From an uncultured Roseburia sp. (GTDB lineage: Bacteria; Bacillota_A; Clostridia; Lachnospirales; Lachnospiraceae), in assembly GCA_900557275.1 (NCBI GenBank), contig USRX01000014.1, positions 1-44,617 of the forward strand: a stretch of 44,617 bases of DNA, in the 5' to 3' direction. Of the stretch, positions 7,998 to 17,428 are shown one piece after another. Each line of letters starts with the position of its first letter. Positions within the stretch are counted from its first letter, which is position 1. The notes under the pieces were generated by a model that saw nothing but the letters and a program-made list of their open reading frames with translations, ran no database searches and was not told the DNA's origin. A program made the position numbers and the translations under genes.

Positions 7998-8657
7998 TTA
8001 CTCATCCATAATCTTCAGAAATGCCGCTACATTCCCTGCAGGATCGCCTTTAAATACAGCGCTGCCTGCCACGATGATATTGGCGCCTGCTGTCATGATT
8101 TCCCGGAGATTCTCCAGATTTACACCACCATCTACTTCAATGTCAATCTGCTTTCCGGTCTTTTCGATCATCTTTCTGAGATCACGGATCTTCTGCGTTA
8201 CATATGGAATGTATTTCTGTCCACCAAAGCCCGGATTTACGCTCATGAGTAATACCATGTCAAGCTCCGGTAAAATATAATCCAGCACAGAAAGCGGAGT
8301 GGATGGGTTCAATGCAACCGCAGCCAACACACCTTTTTCTTTAATCGACTGGATGACACGATCCAGATGAACAGTACTTTCTGCATGCACAGAAATCAGA
8401 TCTGCACCGGCTTCTACAAAACGGTCGATATAACGCTCCGGCTCTTCAATCATCAGATGGACATCAAAGATCCGTTCACTGTATGGGCGGATAGACTCCA
8501 TGATTGGAAAACCAAAGGAGATACTTGGCACAAATTTTCCATCCATCACATCAATATGGACATACTGTGCACCTGCTTCATCTAATAATTTTACCTGTTC
8601 TCCAAGATTTGCAAAATCTGCGGATAATATCGACGGTGATAAACAATTCATTTTCAT
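7998..8657 (-). CDS. rpe: Ribulose-phosphate 3-epimerase
   Basis: A 219-residue TIM-barrel enzyme that interconverts ribulose 5-phosphate and xylulose 5-phosphate. The conserved segments are LSPSILSADFANLG at the start, HIDVMDGKFVPSISFG (metal-binding His and catalytic Asp), HLMIEEPERYI, SVNPGFGGQKYI and the catalytic DGGVN near residue 177. Two ATGs are possible (8657 or two codons later), since GGGAG lies four or ten bases before them. Length is as expected. It lies downstream of rsgA across a 292-base gap full of short repeats. Confidence 0.97.
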   Translation of the reverse strand: MKMNCLSPSILSADFANLGEQVKLLDEAGAQYVHIDVMDGKFVPSISFGFPIMESIRPYSERIFDVHLMIEEPERYIDRFVEAGADLISVHAESTVHLDRVIQSIKEKGVLAAVALNPSTPLSVLDYILPELDMVLLMSVNPGFGGQKYIPYVTQKIRDLRKMIEKTGKQIDIEVDGGVNLENLREIMTAGANIIVAGSAVFKGDPAGNVAAFLKIMDE

Positions 8658-8734
8658 TCAGCTCCCTTATCTTTATTTTATAATCCCCTGAATCTATACA
8701 ACATACGCTCATTTTTTTATGAACCATTTGATAT

Positions 8735-8774
8735 ATTTCTGACATATCGCTTCTATTTCTGACATATCGCTTCT
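8735..8774. repeat. Tandem 20-bp direct repeat
   Basis: The 20-base unit ATTTCTGACATATCGCTTCT occurs twice back to back (8735-8754 and 8755-8774), followed by a truncated third start (ATTTCTTACC). It is exact, which suggests recent slippage. No gene overlaps it. Confidence 0.85.
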
Positions 8775-8800
8775 ATTTCTTACCGTACATGCCATATATA

Positions 8801-8893
8801 CACTGTGAAAATATCACTATACACATCATGCATGCACTGTAAAAATATCACTGTAGACATCATGTATGCACTGTAAAGATATCATTGTATATC
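8801..8893. repeat. Tandem 34-bp repeat, about 2.7 copies
   Basis: Units start with CACTGTGAAAATATCACT or a close variant at 8801, 8835 and 8869, with period 34. The first two are complete and end in ATCATG.ATG, and the third is truncated. Differences are single-base changes. It lies in the rsgA-rpe gap right after the 20-bp tandem repeat. Confidence 0.8.
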
Positions 8894-8904
8894 AAAAATC
8901 TGTC

Positions 8905-8933
8905 TCCGGAATATTTTTTTAGAAGATTCCGGA
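8905..8933 (-). terminator. Hairpin downstream of rsgA
   Basis: Perfect 8-bp arms TCCGGAAT (8905-8912) and ATTCCGGA (8926-8933), 16 bases past the rsgA stop. On the minus strand GACAGATTTTT follows, so the T tract starts six bases after the stem. It is probably a weak terminator. Confidence 0.5.
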
Positions 8934-8949
8934 CGTATATTACTTCACT

Positions 8950-9843
8950 TTAATATTTTCTACGATTCTGTACTTCCTGATAAATCTCTACATAATCGTC
9001 ATAACGGATCTTACTAATCTTACCTTCTGCCAGCGCTTCTTTTACCCCACAGTCCGGCTCACTGATATGACTGCATCCCCGGAACCTGCAATACGGCTCA
9101 TATTGCTGAAATTCCGGAAACAGTGTTCCCAGTGTCTCTTTTTCGTAAAATTCTACAGAAAGAGAACTGAATCCCGGCGTATCAATGATGTAAGTATCTT
9201 CGCTTCCGTCTTCCATAGGAACCGGAATGACCTGCGCATGTCTCGTTGTATGGCGTCCGCGCTCGATCTTTTCACTGATCGCCCCGGTCTCCATCTCAGC
9301 CTGCGGTGCAAGAAGATTGATCAGTGAAGATTTTCCAACACCAGATGGACCTGCTACTGTAGAAGTCTTTCCCTTTAAGATCTGACGTATCTTCTCCACT
9401 CCATCCTGCTCTTTGGCACTGGTAAAAAGAACACGGTATCCACTGGTTTTATATGCACGGATCAGGTTCTCCATCTCCATTTCATCGATCAGATCCGTCT
9501 TATTAAAACAGATAACTGCCGGAATATGCTGATATTCCATCATGATCAGAAAGCGATCTAGCAGATTAAAGTTTGGATTCGGCTTTGCTGCTGCAAAAAT
9601 GACCACTGCCTGATCCACATTTGCCACAGCCGGACGAATCAGTTCATTTTTTCGTGGGAGAATGTCAATGACATTTCCCGTATGTTCCTCCTGACTGATC
9701 ACATCGATTTCAACATTATCCCCCACAAGAGGTTTGATTTTCTGTTTGCGAAATGCTCCTTTCGCTTTACATTCATAGACACCGGATCCTGCCACGTGAA
9801 CGTAGTAGAATCCGGCAATCCCCTTTATGATCTTTCCCTGCAT
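8950..9843 (-). CDS. rsgA: Ribosome small subunit-dependent GTPase RsgA
   Basis: A 297-residue circularly permuted GTPase that helps mature the 30S subunit. It has an N-terminal OB domain (about 1-65). The G4 motif NKTD comes before G1, GPSGVGKSS (about 170-178), and G3, DTPGF, as expected for the permuted order. A C-terminal zinc knuckle reads CRFRGCSHISEPDC. It starts four bases after the prkC stop, so the two are translated from one message. The RBS is short. prkC-rsgA-rpe-thiN is a standard order in Bacillota. Confidence 0.97.
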   Translation of the reverse strand: MQGKIIKGIAGFYYVHVAGSGVYECKAKGAFRKQKIKPLVGDNVEIDVISQEEHTGNVIDILPRKNELIRPAVANVDQAVVIFAAAKPNPNFNLLDRFLIMMEYQHIPAVICFNKTDLIDEMEMENLIRAYKTSGYRVLFTSAKEQDGVEKIRQILKGKTSTVAGPSGVGKSSLINLLAPQAEMETGAISEKIERGRHTTRHAQVIPVPMEDGSEDTYIIDTPGFSSLSVEFYEKETLGTLFPEFQQYEPYCRFRGCSHISEPDCGVKEALAEGKISKIRYDDYVEIYQEVQNRRKY

Positions 9844-9847
9844 AAAT

Positions 9848-11932
9848 CTAGTTTACCTGCGTAAATTTCACTTCCTGTGTCTGTGTAGATGTCTTCTGGG
9901 TTCCATCAGAAGTCGTATAATGCCATACGATCGTAATCGTACCCTCTGATGCTTCTGTAATATTAGAAACACTTACCTGAAACGGGAAGGAAGTTACACC
10001 ATTCCAGCTTTTTAATATCTCATCACTTTCAGATGCTTCCAATGTGATGTCTGCACTGTTTACCGTATTTCCGTCTGCTACGATACGGTCTGTTTTGATC
10101 GTAGTTTTATAGGAATATACCGGTGTAGTATTCTCTTTTCCTTTACTTACCACAAAGCTTACGGTATCTCCTTTTGGAAGATATTTACCCTCGCCGGTAC
10201 TCTGGCTGATAACCTTTCCTTCTGCCACAGTATCACTGTAATCCTGAGTTACAGTTCCAACGGAAAGTCCGGCATCTGTAAGTGCCTGTTTTGCTTCACT
10301 CTCTGTCTTATTCAGAAGGGAAGGAACTTTTACGTTTTCACTTTCTTTTGCAACGTAAATTGTCACTGTTTCGCCTTTAGCCAAAGTTTTTCCACCTGCC
10401 GGAGACTGATCGATAACAGTTCCTGCTTCTTTGGAATCATCTGTCTTATATTCTCTTGTTACTTGAAATCCTGCGCTTGTCAGTTCTTTTTCCGCTGCTG
10501 AAAGCTTCTTTCCGGTCACATCTGGAACATCTACTTCCTCGCTGCCGGAAGATGAACCACATACAATAACTTTTACAACGGTACCTGTCGCTACTTTTTT
10601 GCCCGCATCCACATCCTGACTGATGATCTGTCCTTCTTTGTAACGGTCAGATTCTTCGGTACCTTTCTGTTCCAGTGTAAGACCCAGTTTCTTTAATTCA
10701 GCCTGTGCCTCATCATAAGTCTTTCCACGAAGATCCGGAACCGTCGCTGTCTCTGACTGAAGCTCTGATACTGCAGAGGTATCATTTTTATTTTTTGAGC
10801 CAAAATGGAACACACCGGCAAAAGATCCGACAATACAGATGACAAGAATAGCAATGACGATCGCTGCCACGATTCCCATGATCGTTACAGCCTTTTCCAT
10901 CTTTTTATTCAGGAAACGCCCCCTGCGATCACTTTCATCCACATCATCCTCTTCTTTCTCTTCCAATTCTTCTTCCGGTTCTTCCTCATAGGTGCCTTCT
11001 TCCTCATCCGGAGTGACACCAGAAGTTTCCTTCTGAATCTGCTCTACTTCCTCTTTACTGATGACTCTCGTCTTGTCCTGTACCAGAGGTGCGATGGTTA
11101 CAAAGTCTTCATATGGCGTAACCAGTGATTTTTTCAGGTCAATCAGAAGTGTATCCATGGATTCGTATCTTCGATCCGGACTTTTCTGGGTACATTTCAA
11201 AATGATCTTTTCCAGACTGATCGGCAGATCTCTCGCATACTCACTGGGATTTACCATCTCATCCTGCAAATGCTGGATCGCTACAGCTACTGTATTATCT
11301 CCATCAAACGGTACTCTTCCGGTAACCATCTCATACATGACGATACCAAGGGAATAGATGTCACTTTTATTGCTGACATAACCATTTCTTGCCTGTTCCG
11401 GAGATGTATAATGCACAGATCCCATAACATCAGAGCTGATCGTATTTCCAGATACCGCTCTTGCGATTCCAAAGTCTGTTACCTTTACTTTTCCCTCTGT
11501 AGAGATAATGATATTCTGAGGCTTGATATCTCTGTGGATAATACCCTTTGCATGTGCCGCCTGAATACCACGACCTACCTGAATAGCAATGCTCAACGCC
11601 TCTTTATATGCAAGCTGTCCTTTTGTCTCTATATATTTTTTCAGGGTAATGCCTTCCACATACTCCATTACAATGTAATAATTTCCTGTCTGGCATCCCA
11701 CATCATACACATTTACGATATTTGGATGTTCCAGTCCGGCTGCTGCCTGTGCCTCTGCACGAAATTTTGACACAAAGCTGCTGTCCTCACTGAATTCCGA
11801 TTTTAATACTTTAATCGCAACATAACGACCAAGTGTATGGTCCTTTGCTTTATATACGTCGGACATTCCGCCCGTACCTATCTTACTGACAATCTCATAT
11901 CTGTCAGCGATCATATTTCCAATTTCTATCAT
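9848..11932 (-). CDS. prkC: PASTA-domain Ser/Thr protein kinase
   Basis: A 694-residue membrane kinase that senses peptidoglycan fragments or lipid II and adjusts growth and germination. The kinase domain spans about 11-270, with Lys41, the catalytic loop HRDIKPQN (Asp135) and DFG (Asp153). A very acidic juxtamembrane linker (about 308-335) precedes one membrane span (about 348-374). Three PASTA domains follow outside the cell (about 397-462, 470-535 and 538-605), then a distinct beta-rich C-terminal domain of roughly 85 residues that is not a PASTA. The ATG overlaps the phosphatase stop (ATGA). This overlap with its partner phosphatase is typical. Confidence 0.96.
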   Translation of the reverse strand: MIEIGNMIADRYEIVSKIGTGGMSDVYKAKDHTLGRYVAIKVLKSEFSEDSSFVSKFRAEAQAAAGLEHPNIVNVYDVGCQTGNYYIVMEYVEGITLKKYIETKGQLAYKEALSIAIQVGRGIQAAHAKGIIHRDIKPQNIIISTEGKVKVTDFGIARAVSGNTISSDVMGSVHYTSPEQARNGYVSNKSDIYSLGIVMYEMVTGRVPFDGDNTVAVAIQHLQDEMVNPSEYARDLPISLEKIILKCTQKSPDRRYESMDTLLIDLKKSLVTPYEDFVTIAPLVQDKTRVISKEEVEQIQKETSGVTPDEEEGTYEEEPEEELEEKEEDDVDESDRRGRFLNKKMEKAVTIMGIVAAIVIAILVICIVGSFAGVFHFGSKNKNDTSAVSELQSETATVPDLRGKTYDEAQAELKKLGLTLEQKGTEESDRYKEGQIISQDVDAGKKVATGTVVKVIVCGSSSGSEEVDVPDVTGKKLSAAEKELTSAGFQVTREYKTDDSKEAGTVIDQSPAGGKTLAKGETVTIYVAKESENVKVPSLLNKTESEAKQALTDAGLSVGTVTQDYSDTVAEGKVISQSTGEGKYLPKGDTVSFVVSKGKENTTPVYSYKTTIKTDRIVADGNTVNSADITLEASESDEILKSWNGVTSFPFQVSVSNITEASEGTITIVWHYTTSDGTQKTSTQTQEVKFTQVN

Positions 11933-12669
11933 TCTGCCACCTCATCCATCGGTTGATATACTACCACGGTTATATTATCCGTACCGCCATTTTCATTTGC
12001 CTGTCTTACCAACTGCTCTACTTTTTCCGATAATCCAGACCGTGCATCATTTAAAATTTCAAATATAGCAGTATCTTCCAGCATATTTGTCAATCCGTCT
12101 GTACACAGAAGAATCTTATCGCCCGGTTCTATCTGTTCCTCAAATACATCAATCTTCAGATTTTTATCAGCACCAATCGCCCTTGTTATAATATTTTTAT
12201 CCGGATGACTCCTAGCCTGCGTTTCATCCAGTTCGCCAATCCGTACCATCTCCTGCACCAGTGAATGATCTCTGGTAACCTGACGGCTGTTTTTTCCTAC
12301 AATATAAAGTCTGCTGTCCCCCACATTTGCCACATATAACTGATTCTCTGTTACGACCGCAGCTACAACCGTAGTTCCCATACCATGCATCTGTGGATGT
12401 TCTCCAGCATATTCGATCAATGCCAGATTTGCATTTCTTATGGCATCTCCTAATATTTCAGGAATATCTTCCTTTTTACTTCCTGTAACCGCCTCTACAA
12501 CCTTCTCTACGGTAAAGCAGGAGGCAAATTCTCCTGCTTTATGTCCTCCCATTCCATCTGCGACAATGAAAAGTGTCGGCAAATTGCCAACCGGTTCTTC
12601 AGAACTAAAGAAATAATCCTGATTCATTTCCCGGGTCTGTCCGATATCTGTCAGGGAATATGTTTCCAT
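11929..12669 (-). CDS. prpC: PP2C-type Ser/Thr protein phosphatase (Stp/PrpC)
   Basis: A 246-residue PPM-family phosphatase that reverses PrkC phosphorylation. Metal-binding motifs are present: VADGMGGHKAGE (about 38-49), GDSRLYIVG, LLCTDGLTN and GGTDNITVVVY. A longer frame begins at 12693 inside the last codons of rlmN. The ATG at 12669 is preferred because AAAGGTAGG lies nine bases upstream and because it gives the normal METYSLTDIGQ N-terminus. The stop overlaps the prkC start by four bases, so translation is probably coupled. Confidence 0.95.
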   Translation of the reverse strand: METYSLTDIGQTREMNQDYFFSSEEPVGNLPTLFIVADGMGGHKAGEFASCFTVEKVVEAVTGSKKEDIPEILGDAIRNANLALIEYAGEHPQMHGMGTTVVAAVVTENQLYVANVGDSRLYIVGKNSRQVTRDHSLVQEMVRIGELDETQARSHPDKNIITRAIGADKNLKIDVFEEQIEPGDKILLCTDGLTNMLEDTAIFEILNDARSGLSEKVEQLVRQANENGGTDNITVVVYQPMDEVAE

Positions 12670-12679
12670 ATATCTGAAC

Positions 12680-13714
12680 CTACCTTTCCGCATATCTCTT
12701 TCTCAATTGTCCACAGGCCCCGTCAATATCACGACCCATTTCTCTTCTAATAGTAACATTTATTCCACATTTTTCAAGTTTATTTTGAAACTCCCGAACT
12801 GCCTTTGTATCCGGCTGACTGAAATCCCGCTCCTTGATCGGATTGACCGGGATCAGGTTGACATGACAGTTCATGCCTCTGAGCAGGGAAGCGAGATTTC
12901 GTACATCTTCTGCAGAATCATTAACTCCCTCGATCAGACTGTATTCAAAACTGATCCTGCGACCGGTCTGTTTAAAATAATATTTACAGGCATCCAGCAC
13001 CTGTGTCAGATCGTACGCTTTTGCCACCGGCATGATCTGTTCCCGCTTTTCCTGTGTGGAAGCATGTAACGATAATGCAAGTGTGATCTGCAACTTTTCA
13101 TCCGCAAGCTGCCGGATCCTCGGTACGATTCCACAGGTGGAAACTGTAAGATTTCTCTGACTAATATGTAAACCGCCTTCTTCTGTTAAAATATGGATAA
13201 ACTTTAACAGGTTCTCATAATTATCCAGCGGTTCTCCCGTTCCCATGACGACCACATTGGAGATCCGTTCGCCAATATCTGCACCGATACGGTAAATCTG
13301 TTCCAGCATCTCTGCCGGTGTCAGTCCCCTTACCAGACCGTCCAGTGTGGAAGCGCAGAATTTACATCCCATCCTGCATCCCGCCTGTGAAGAAATACAG
13401 ACAGAATTTCCATGATGATAACGCATGAGAACGCTCTCCACCATATTGCCATCTTCCAGTTCAAATAAATATTTTTTTGTACCATCCAGTGCAGATGTCT
13501 GCACCGTTACCTCTTTCAGCACGGTCAAGGCGGCGGTTTCTTTTAATCTTTCCCGCAGTTTTGCCGAAAGGTTTGTCATTTCATCAAAGGAAGTGACCTG
13601 CTTTTCATGCAGCCACTGATAGATTTGTTTTCCACGGAACGGCTTCTCCCCGATTTCCGTAACAAACACTTTCATCTCCTCCTGTGTCAGCGACCTGATA
13701 TCTGTTTTACTCAT
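12680..13714 (-). CDS. rlmN: 23S rRNA (A2503-C2)/tRNA (A37-C2) methyltransferase RlmN
   Basis: A radical-SAM methyltransferase of 344 residues. The cluster motif CRMGCKFC (CxxxCxxC) sits near residue 110. VVMGTGEPLDN and the C-terminal REMGRDIDGACGQL with the second catalytic Cys are also present. An alternative GTG at 13726 overlaps the GGAG that serves the ATG at 13714, so the ATG is chosen. The last codons overlap the RBS region of the phosphatase gene, in keeping with one operon. Confidence 0.97.
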   Translation of the reverse strand: MSKTDIRSLTQEEMKVFVTEIGEKPFRGKQIYQWLHEKQVTSFDEMTNLSAKLRERLKETAALTVLKEVTVQTSALDGTKKYLFELEDGNMVESVLMRYHHGNSVCISSQAGCRMGCKFCASTLDGLVRGLTPAEMLEQIYRIGADIGERISNVVVMGTGEPLDNYENLLKFIHILTEEGGLHISQRNLTVSTCGIVPRIRQLADEKLQITLALSLHASTQEKREQIMPVAKAYDLTQVLDACKYYFKQTGRRISFEYSLIEGVNDSAEDVRNLASLLRGMNCHVNLIPVNPIKERDFSQPDTKAVREFQNKLEKCGINVTIRREMGRDIDGACGQLRKRYAER

Positions 13715-13740
13715 GTCAATCTCCACTACATTGTCTTTAT

Positions 13741-13803
13741 CTAATGCTATAAATAAAATCGTTATGAAAAAATATTTTCCGTACTAATCCCCATACCGTA
13801 GCC
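13741..13803. repeat. Short intergenic repeat, copy B
   Basis: Partner of the repeat at 7769-7836. Here the TATGAAAAAATATTTTC hairpin-like block comes first and ACTAATCCCCATACCGTAGCC (13783-13803) second. The copy fills the gap between rsmB and rlmN. A shorter related block (GTTATGAAAAAGCATTTT) appears around 17542 in the def-priA gap. Confidence 0.5.
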
Positions 13804-13820
13804 TTCAAAAATTTCGTATC

Positions 13821-15131
13821 TTATACTGTCTGTTTTTTCCACTTGGCAATAAAAAATCCATCGTGTCGGCCTTCTCCCGGATAAAGCTGGCGCATGTTCT
13901 CAAACTGAAACTCCGGATACTGTTCCCCAAACCACTGTACATTCCCGTCATTTTCTGCACGGGTCACGGTGCAGGTACTGTATACAAGGGTTCCGCCCGG
14001 TTTTACATATTCCTGTACCGCAGACAGGATCTTACGCTGCAGGGCTGCCAGTGCCTGCACATCTTCCGGTGTAACACGATATCGGATATCCGGTTTCCGT
14101 CCCATAACGCCAAGACCGGAACAGGGCAGATCAGCAATGACCACATCTGCTTTTTCTACCGAATCAGCATCTTTTATCGTGGCATCCCACTGTACCGCTT
14201 TCATGTTTTTCAGCTGACAACGGGCAATATTTTCCTCCATAAGATCGACTTTATATTCTGTCAGATCCCTGGCTTCCACCATGCCGGTTCCCTGTAACTT
14301 TTCTGCAAGGTGCATGCTCTTTCCACCCGGAGCTGCGCATACATCGATCACATATGCCCCCGGCTGTACATCTGCTGCCTCAGCCACATACATGGACGCC
14401 ATATCCTGTACGGAGAACAATCCTTCGCAAAATGCTTCCAGCGCATCCAGTCTGTCATAACCGGAAATAAAGAAGGCATAGGAAAATTCCGGATTTTCTT
14501 CTACAGACACACCTTCTTTCTCCAACTTCTTTTTTAAGTGCTGCGGTGTCGTCTGCTGCAGATTTGTACGGATAGACAATGGAGCAGATTCCAGGAATGA
14601 CTGGCACATCTGTTTCGTCCTGTCATATCCATACTCCTGCGTCCACTGCTGCACGATCCATAATGGTACAGAGCAGGTTACCGACAGATATTCTTCCGGT
14701 TCCTTTTCTTCCAGTGGATAACGGATCTGGTCTTTGTTCCTGCTGATATTACGCAGCACACCATTCACAAATCCTTTCAGCCCGCCAAGTCCGCGGCGTA
14801 CTGCCAGCTTTACTGCCTCATTGCAGGTTGCACTGTCCGGAACACTGTCCATATATTTGATCTGATACACACTCATACGCAGAATATTACGGATGACCGG
14901 TTTCATTTTTTTCACTTTTGTTTTTGAAAACTGATTCAGGATCATATCCATTTCCAGCATCCGTTCCAATGTTCCCTCGCTGATCCTTGCGATAAACGCC
15001 CGCTCCTGTCGGGAAAGATAGGCATATTTGTTCAGCACATCCCTTAGGATAATATGACTGTATCCCTGATGTTCTGTCACTTCCATCAGAATATCCAGTA
15101 TCAATTCTCTTGTATTGACAGAATCACTCAT
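13821..15131 (-). CDS. rsmB: 16S rRNA (cytosine967-C5)-methyltransferase RsmB
   Basis: A 436-residue SAM-dependent RNA m5C methyltransferase. An N-terminal NusB-like helical domain (about 1-140) binds RNA. The catalytic domain has the SAM motif VCAAPGGKSMHLAE, the Pro-Cys motif DLPCSGLGV and the second cysteine in STCTV, the two cysteines used by this class. Length matches the family. Its start lies inside yugP: the GGAGG is made of the last yugP codons, and the genes overlap by eight bases. Confidence 0.96.
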   Translation of the reverse strand: MSDSVNTRELILDILMEVTEHQGYSHIILRDVLNKYAYLSRQERAFIARISEGTLERMLEMDMILNQFSKTKVKKMKPVIRNILRMSVYQIKYMDSVPDSATCNEAVKLAVRRGLGGLKGFVNGVLRNISRNKDQIRYPLEEKEPEEYLSVTCSVPLWIVQQWTQEYGYDRTKQMCQSFLESAPLSIRTNLQQTTPQHLKKKLEKEGVSVEENPEFSYAFFISGYDRLDALEAFCEGLFSVQDMASMYVAEAADVQPGAYVIDVCAAPGGKSMHLAEKLQGTGMVEARDLTEYKVDLMEENIARCQLKNMKAVQWDATIKDADSVEKADVVIADLPCSGLGVMGRKPDIRYRVTPEDVQALAALQRKILSAVQEYVKPGGTLVYSTCTVTRAENDGNVQWFGEQYPEFQFENMRQLYPGEGRHDGFFIAKWKKQTV

Positions 15132-15852
15132 TTCTGCGTCTTCCTCCGTATAATATGATCAGTCGCAGCAGCTGTAAAACAGCAGATGCTGCACTGGCAA
15201 CATAAGTCATTGCGGCTGCACGGAGTACTCTTCCTGTCATTGGAAGTTCCTGACTGTTTAAGATTCCTGTTTCCCGCAATATACGCATCGCTCTGCCAGA
15301 TGCATTAAATTCCACCGGCAACGTGATCAGCTGAAAGATCACGGCAAATGAAAAACAGATAATACCAATCTCAATAATGATCTGCCCCCGCATCATCAGA
15401 CCGATAATGATCAGCGGCCATGCAATAGAAGATCCAAAGTTTGCCACTGGGACAAATGCGCCTCTTACCCGAAGCGGCACATAACCTCTCTGATGCTGGA
15501 TCGCATGTCCGCACTCGTGGGCAGCGACACCTACCGCCGCTACAGAATCAGAACCATATACGCTGTCCGATAAACGCAGCACTTTTTCTCTAGGATCATA
15601 ATGATCCGTCAGATTTCCGGACACATGCTGAATCTGTACATCCCGTATTCCTGCATGGGCAAGTATGCGCTGCGCAGCCTGTGCACCAGTCATTCCAGAC
15701 ATACTTCTCACAGAAGAATATCTGTTATAAGTAGAACGGACTTTTGCAGAAGCGATCAGGCATACAATAACGCCTGCCAACACCAGAAGATATGTCCAGC
15801 TGTATGCCAGACCATATCCACCATATCCGTAGCCATATCCATAATAAGGCAT
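15124..15852 (-). CDS. yugP: YugP-family zinc metallopeptidase, membrane protein
   Basis: A 242-residue membrane-anchored putative peptidase (neutral zinc metallopeptidase family). A glycine/tyrosine-rich N-terminus (YYGYGYGYGGYG) precedes a first hydrophobic span. The zinc motif HECGHAIQH (HExxH) lies around residue 112. Two or three further spans and a conserved SGRAMRIL segment follow. The substrate is not known. AAAGGAAG precedes the ATG. It sits between fmt and rsmB, as in many Clostridia. Confidence 0.9.
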   Translation of the reverse strand: MPYYGYGYGYGGYGLAYSWTYLLVLAGVIVCLIASAKVRSTYNRYSSVRSMSGMTGAQAAQRILAHAGIRDVQIQHVSGNLTDHYDPREKVLRLSDSVYGSDSVAAVGVAAHECGHAIQHQRGYVPLRVRGAFVPVANFGSSIAWPLIIIGLMMRGQIIIEIGIICFSFAVIFQLITLPVEFNASGRAMRILRETGILNSQELPMTGRVLRAAAMTYVASAASAVLQLLRLIILYGGRRRNE

Positions 15853-15906
15853 TTGTATTTCTTCCTTTCTGATATCTCTTATAAAATCTATAAATAACGT
15901 AACCTT

Positions 15907-16848
15907 TTAACCAAGAATTGTGTCCGGTTCCGCATGGTTTCCACGCAGGAAAGCATCTGCTGCCATACGTTTTTTGCCTTCTAACTGCACCTCACGCAAT
16001 GCCAGACATCCGGCTCCGGTCTGTACAAGGAAACGGTCTGCCTGTGTTTCCACAACAGTGCCTGCTTTTTTGCCTGATTCCGTTTCTACAACATCTGCAT
16101 CCCAGATTTTTAATGTTTTGCCATTCAGCCTAGTATATGCACTTGGCCATGGATTTAATCCACGGATCAGACATTCAATCTCTTTTGCTGTCTTTGTCCA
16201 GTCGATGTCGCCAAGCTGCTTTTTGATCATGGTCGTATGTGTGGCCTGTGCTTCCTCCTGCTTTGTATAGACAGCCGTTCCTGCTTCGATCTCCGGGATC
16301 ACTCTGACACAGAGCTGTGCGCCTACTTCACTGAGTTTATCAAACAGGCTTCCACCTGTCTCTTTCTCATCCAGCACTACTTCTTCTTTTGCGATCATAT
16401 CGCCGGTATCAAGTCCAACGTCCATACGCATGATCGTAACACCACTCACTTTGTCTCCGTTGATGACTGCCCACTGGATCGGTGCAGCACCGCGGTATTT
16501 CGGAAGAAGGGAAGCATGTACGTTAATACATCCATACTTCGGCATATCCAGAATCTCTTTTGGCAGGATCTGACCAAACGCTGCCACAACGATCAAATCT
16601 GCATCATACTGTCTCAGATATTCCACACATTCCGGCTCCCGGATTTTTTTCGGCTGATACACTTCGATGCCGTGAGCCACTGCACATTCTTTTACCGGTG
16701 GAAACTGCACGGTTTTTCCACGTCCCTTTGGTTTGTCCGGCTGTGTGACCACAAGTTTCACATCATGTCCGGCATCGATCAGAGCTTCCAGTGTTCCCAC
16801 TGCAAAATCCGGTGTTCCCATAAAAATCAGATTCATCTGCTCATCCAT
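15907..16848 (-). CDS. fmt: Methionyl-tRNA formyltransferase
   Basis: A 313-residue enzyme that formylates initiator Met-tRNA using 10-formyltetrahydrofolate. Visible features are FMGTPDFAVGTLEAL at the N-terminus, NVHASLLPKYRGAAPIQWA (catalytic Asn and His), the downstream GVTIMRMDVGLDTGDM motif, and a C-terminal OB-like domain from about 205. AAAGG precedes the first ATG. It follows def by 76 bases, the usual pairing of formylation and deformylation genes. Confidence 0.97.
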   Translation of the reverse strand: MDEQMNLIFMGTPDFAVGTLEALIDAGHDVKLVVTQPDKPKGRGKTVQFPPVKECAVAHGIEVYQPKKIREPECVEYLRQYDADLIVVAAFGQILPKEILDMPKYGCINVHASLLPKYRGAAPIQWAVINGDKVSGVTIMRMDVGLDTGDMIAKEEVVLDEKETGGSLFDKLSEVGAQLCVRVIPEIEAGTAVYTKQEEAQATHTTMIKKQLGDIDWTKTAKEIECLIRGLNPWPSAYTRLNGKTLKIWDADVVETESGKKAGTVVETQADRFLVQTGAGCLALREVQLEGKKRMAADAFLRGNHAEPDTILG

Positions 16849-16924
16849 CCTTTCTTACTTCCATCCTTTTCACTGACAGGCTTTTTCGTGTTCCATATCT
16901 TAGATAGTTTATTTTCGTCTCTCA

Positions 16925-17428
16925 TTACTCTTCAGATGCAAGCTCTTCTCCATCCTCTTCCGGATCTTCATAGACTACATCATGGATCTCGCCTTCTACT
17001 TTTTCCACATACATGTGTCCATCCAGATGATCCAGCTCATGACAGATCGCACGGGCAAGAAGCTCTTCTCCCTCGATCTCGTAAAGCTCCATATCTTCAT
17101 TATAGAAATGGGCTTTTACATAATTTGGTCTTGTTACCACACCACTTTTTCCCGGAAAACTTAAACATCCCTCTTCTCCGGTCTGGCTTCCGGAAGACTC
17201 AATGATCTCCGGATTGATCATTACCAGCGGACCGTCCCCTACATCAATTACGACGATTCTTCTGAGTACACCTACCTGCGGTGCAGCCAGACCTACGCCA
17301 TTTGCCTCATACATGGTTTCCAGCATATCAGAGATCAGCTCCCGGATTCTCGGTGTTACCTCTTTTACCGGTCTGCATGTTTTTGTCAGCACTTCATCTC
17401 CTAAAATTCGAATCTCTCTTAAAGCCAT
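16925..17428 (-). CDS. def: Peptide deformylase
   Basis: A 167-residue metalloenzyme that removes the N-formyl group from new proteins. All three motifs are present: GVGLAAPQVG (motif 1), EEGCLSFPG (motif 2, metal-binding Cys) and HELDHLDGH (motif 3, two His and catalytic Glu). The C-terminus is acidic (EDPEEDGEELASEE). GGGAGG precedes the ATG. It lies between priA and fmt in the standard order. Confidence 0.97.
   Translation of the reverse strand: MALREIRILGDEVLTKTCRPVKEVTPRIRELISDMLETMYEANGVGLAAPQVGVLRRIVVIDVGDGPLVMINPEIIESSGSQTGEEGCLSFPGKSGVVTRPNYVKAHFYNEDMELYEIEGEELLARAICHELDHLDGHMYVEKVEGEIHDVVYEDPEEDGEELASEE

Noticed and set aside
8735..8893. CRISPR array
   Set aside because: The repeats are directly adjacent with no unique spacers between them and no cas genes are in the window.
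16237..17205. Plus-strand open frame of 322 codons across fmt and def
   Set aside because: It runs antisense through two well-supported genes and their gap, and shows no domain or RBS.
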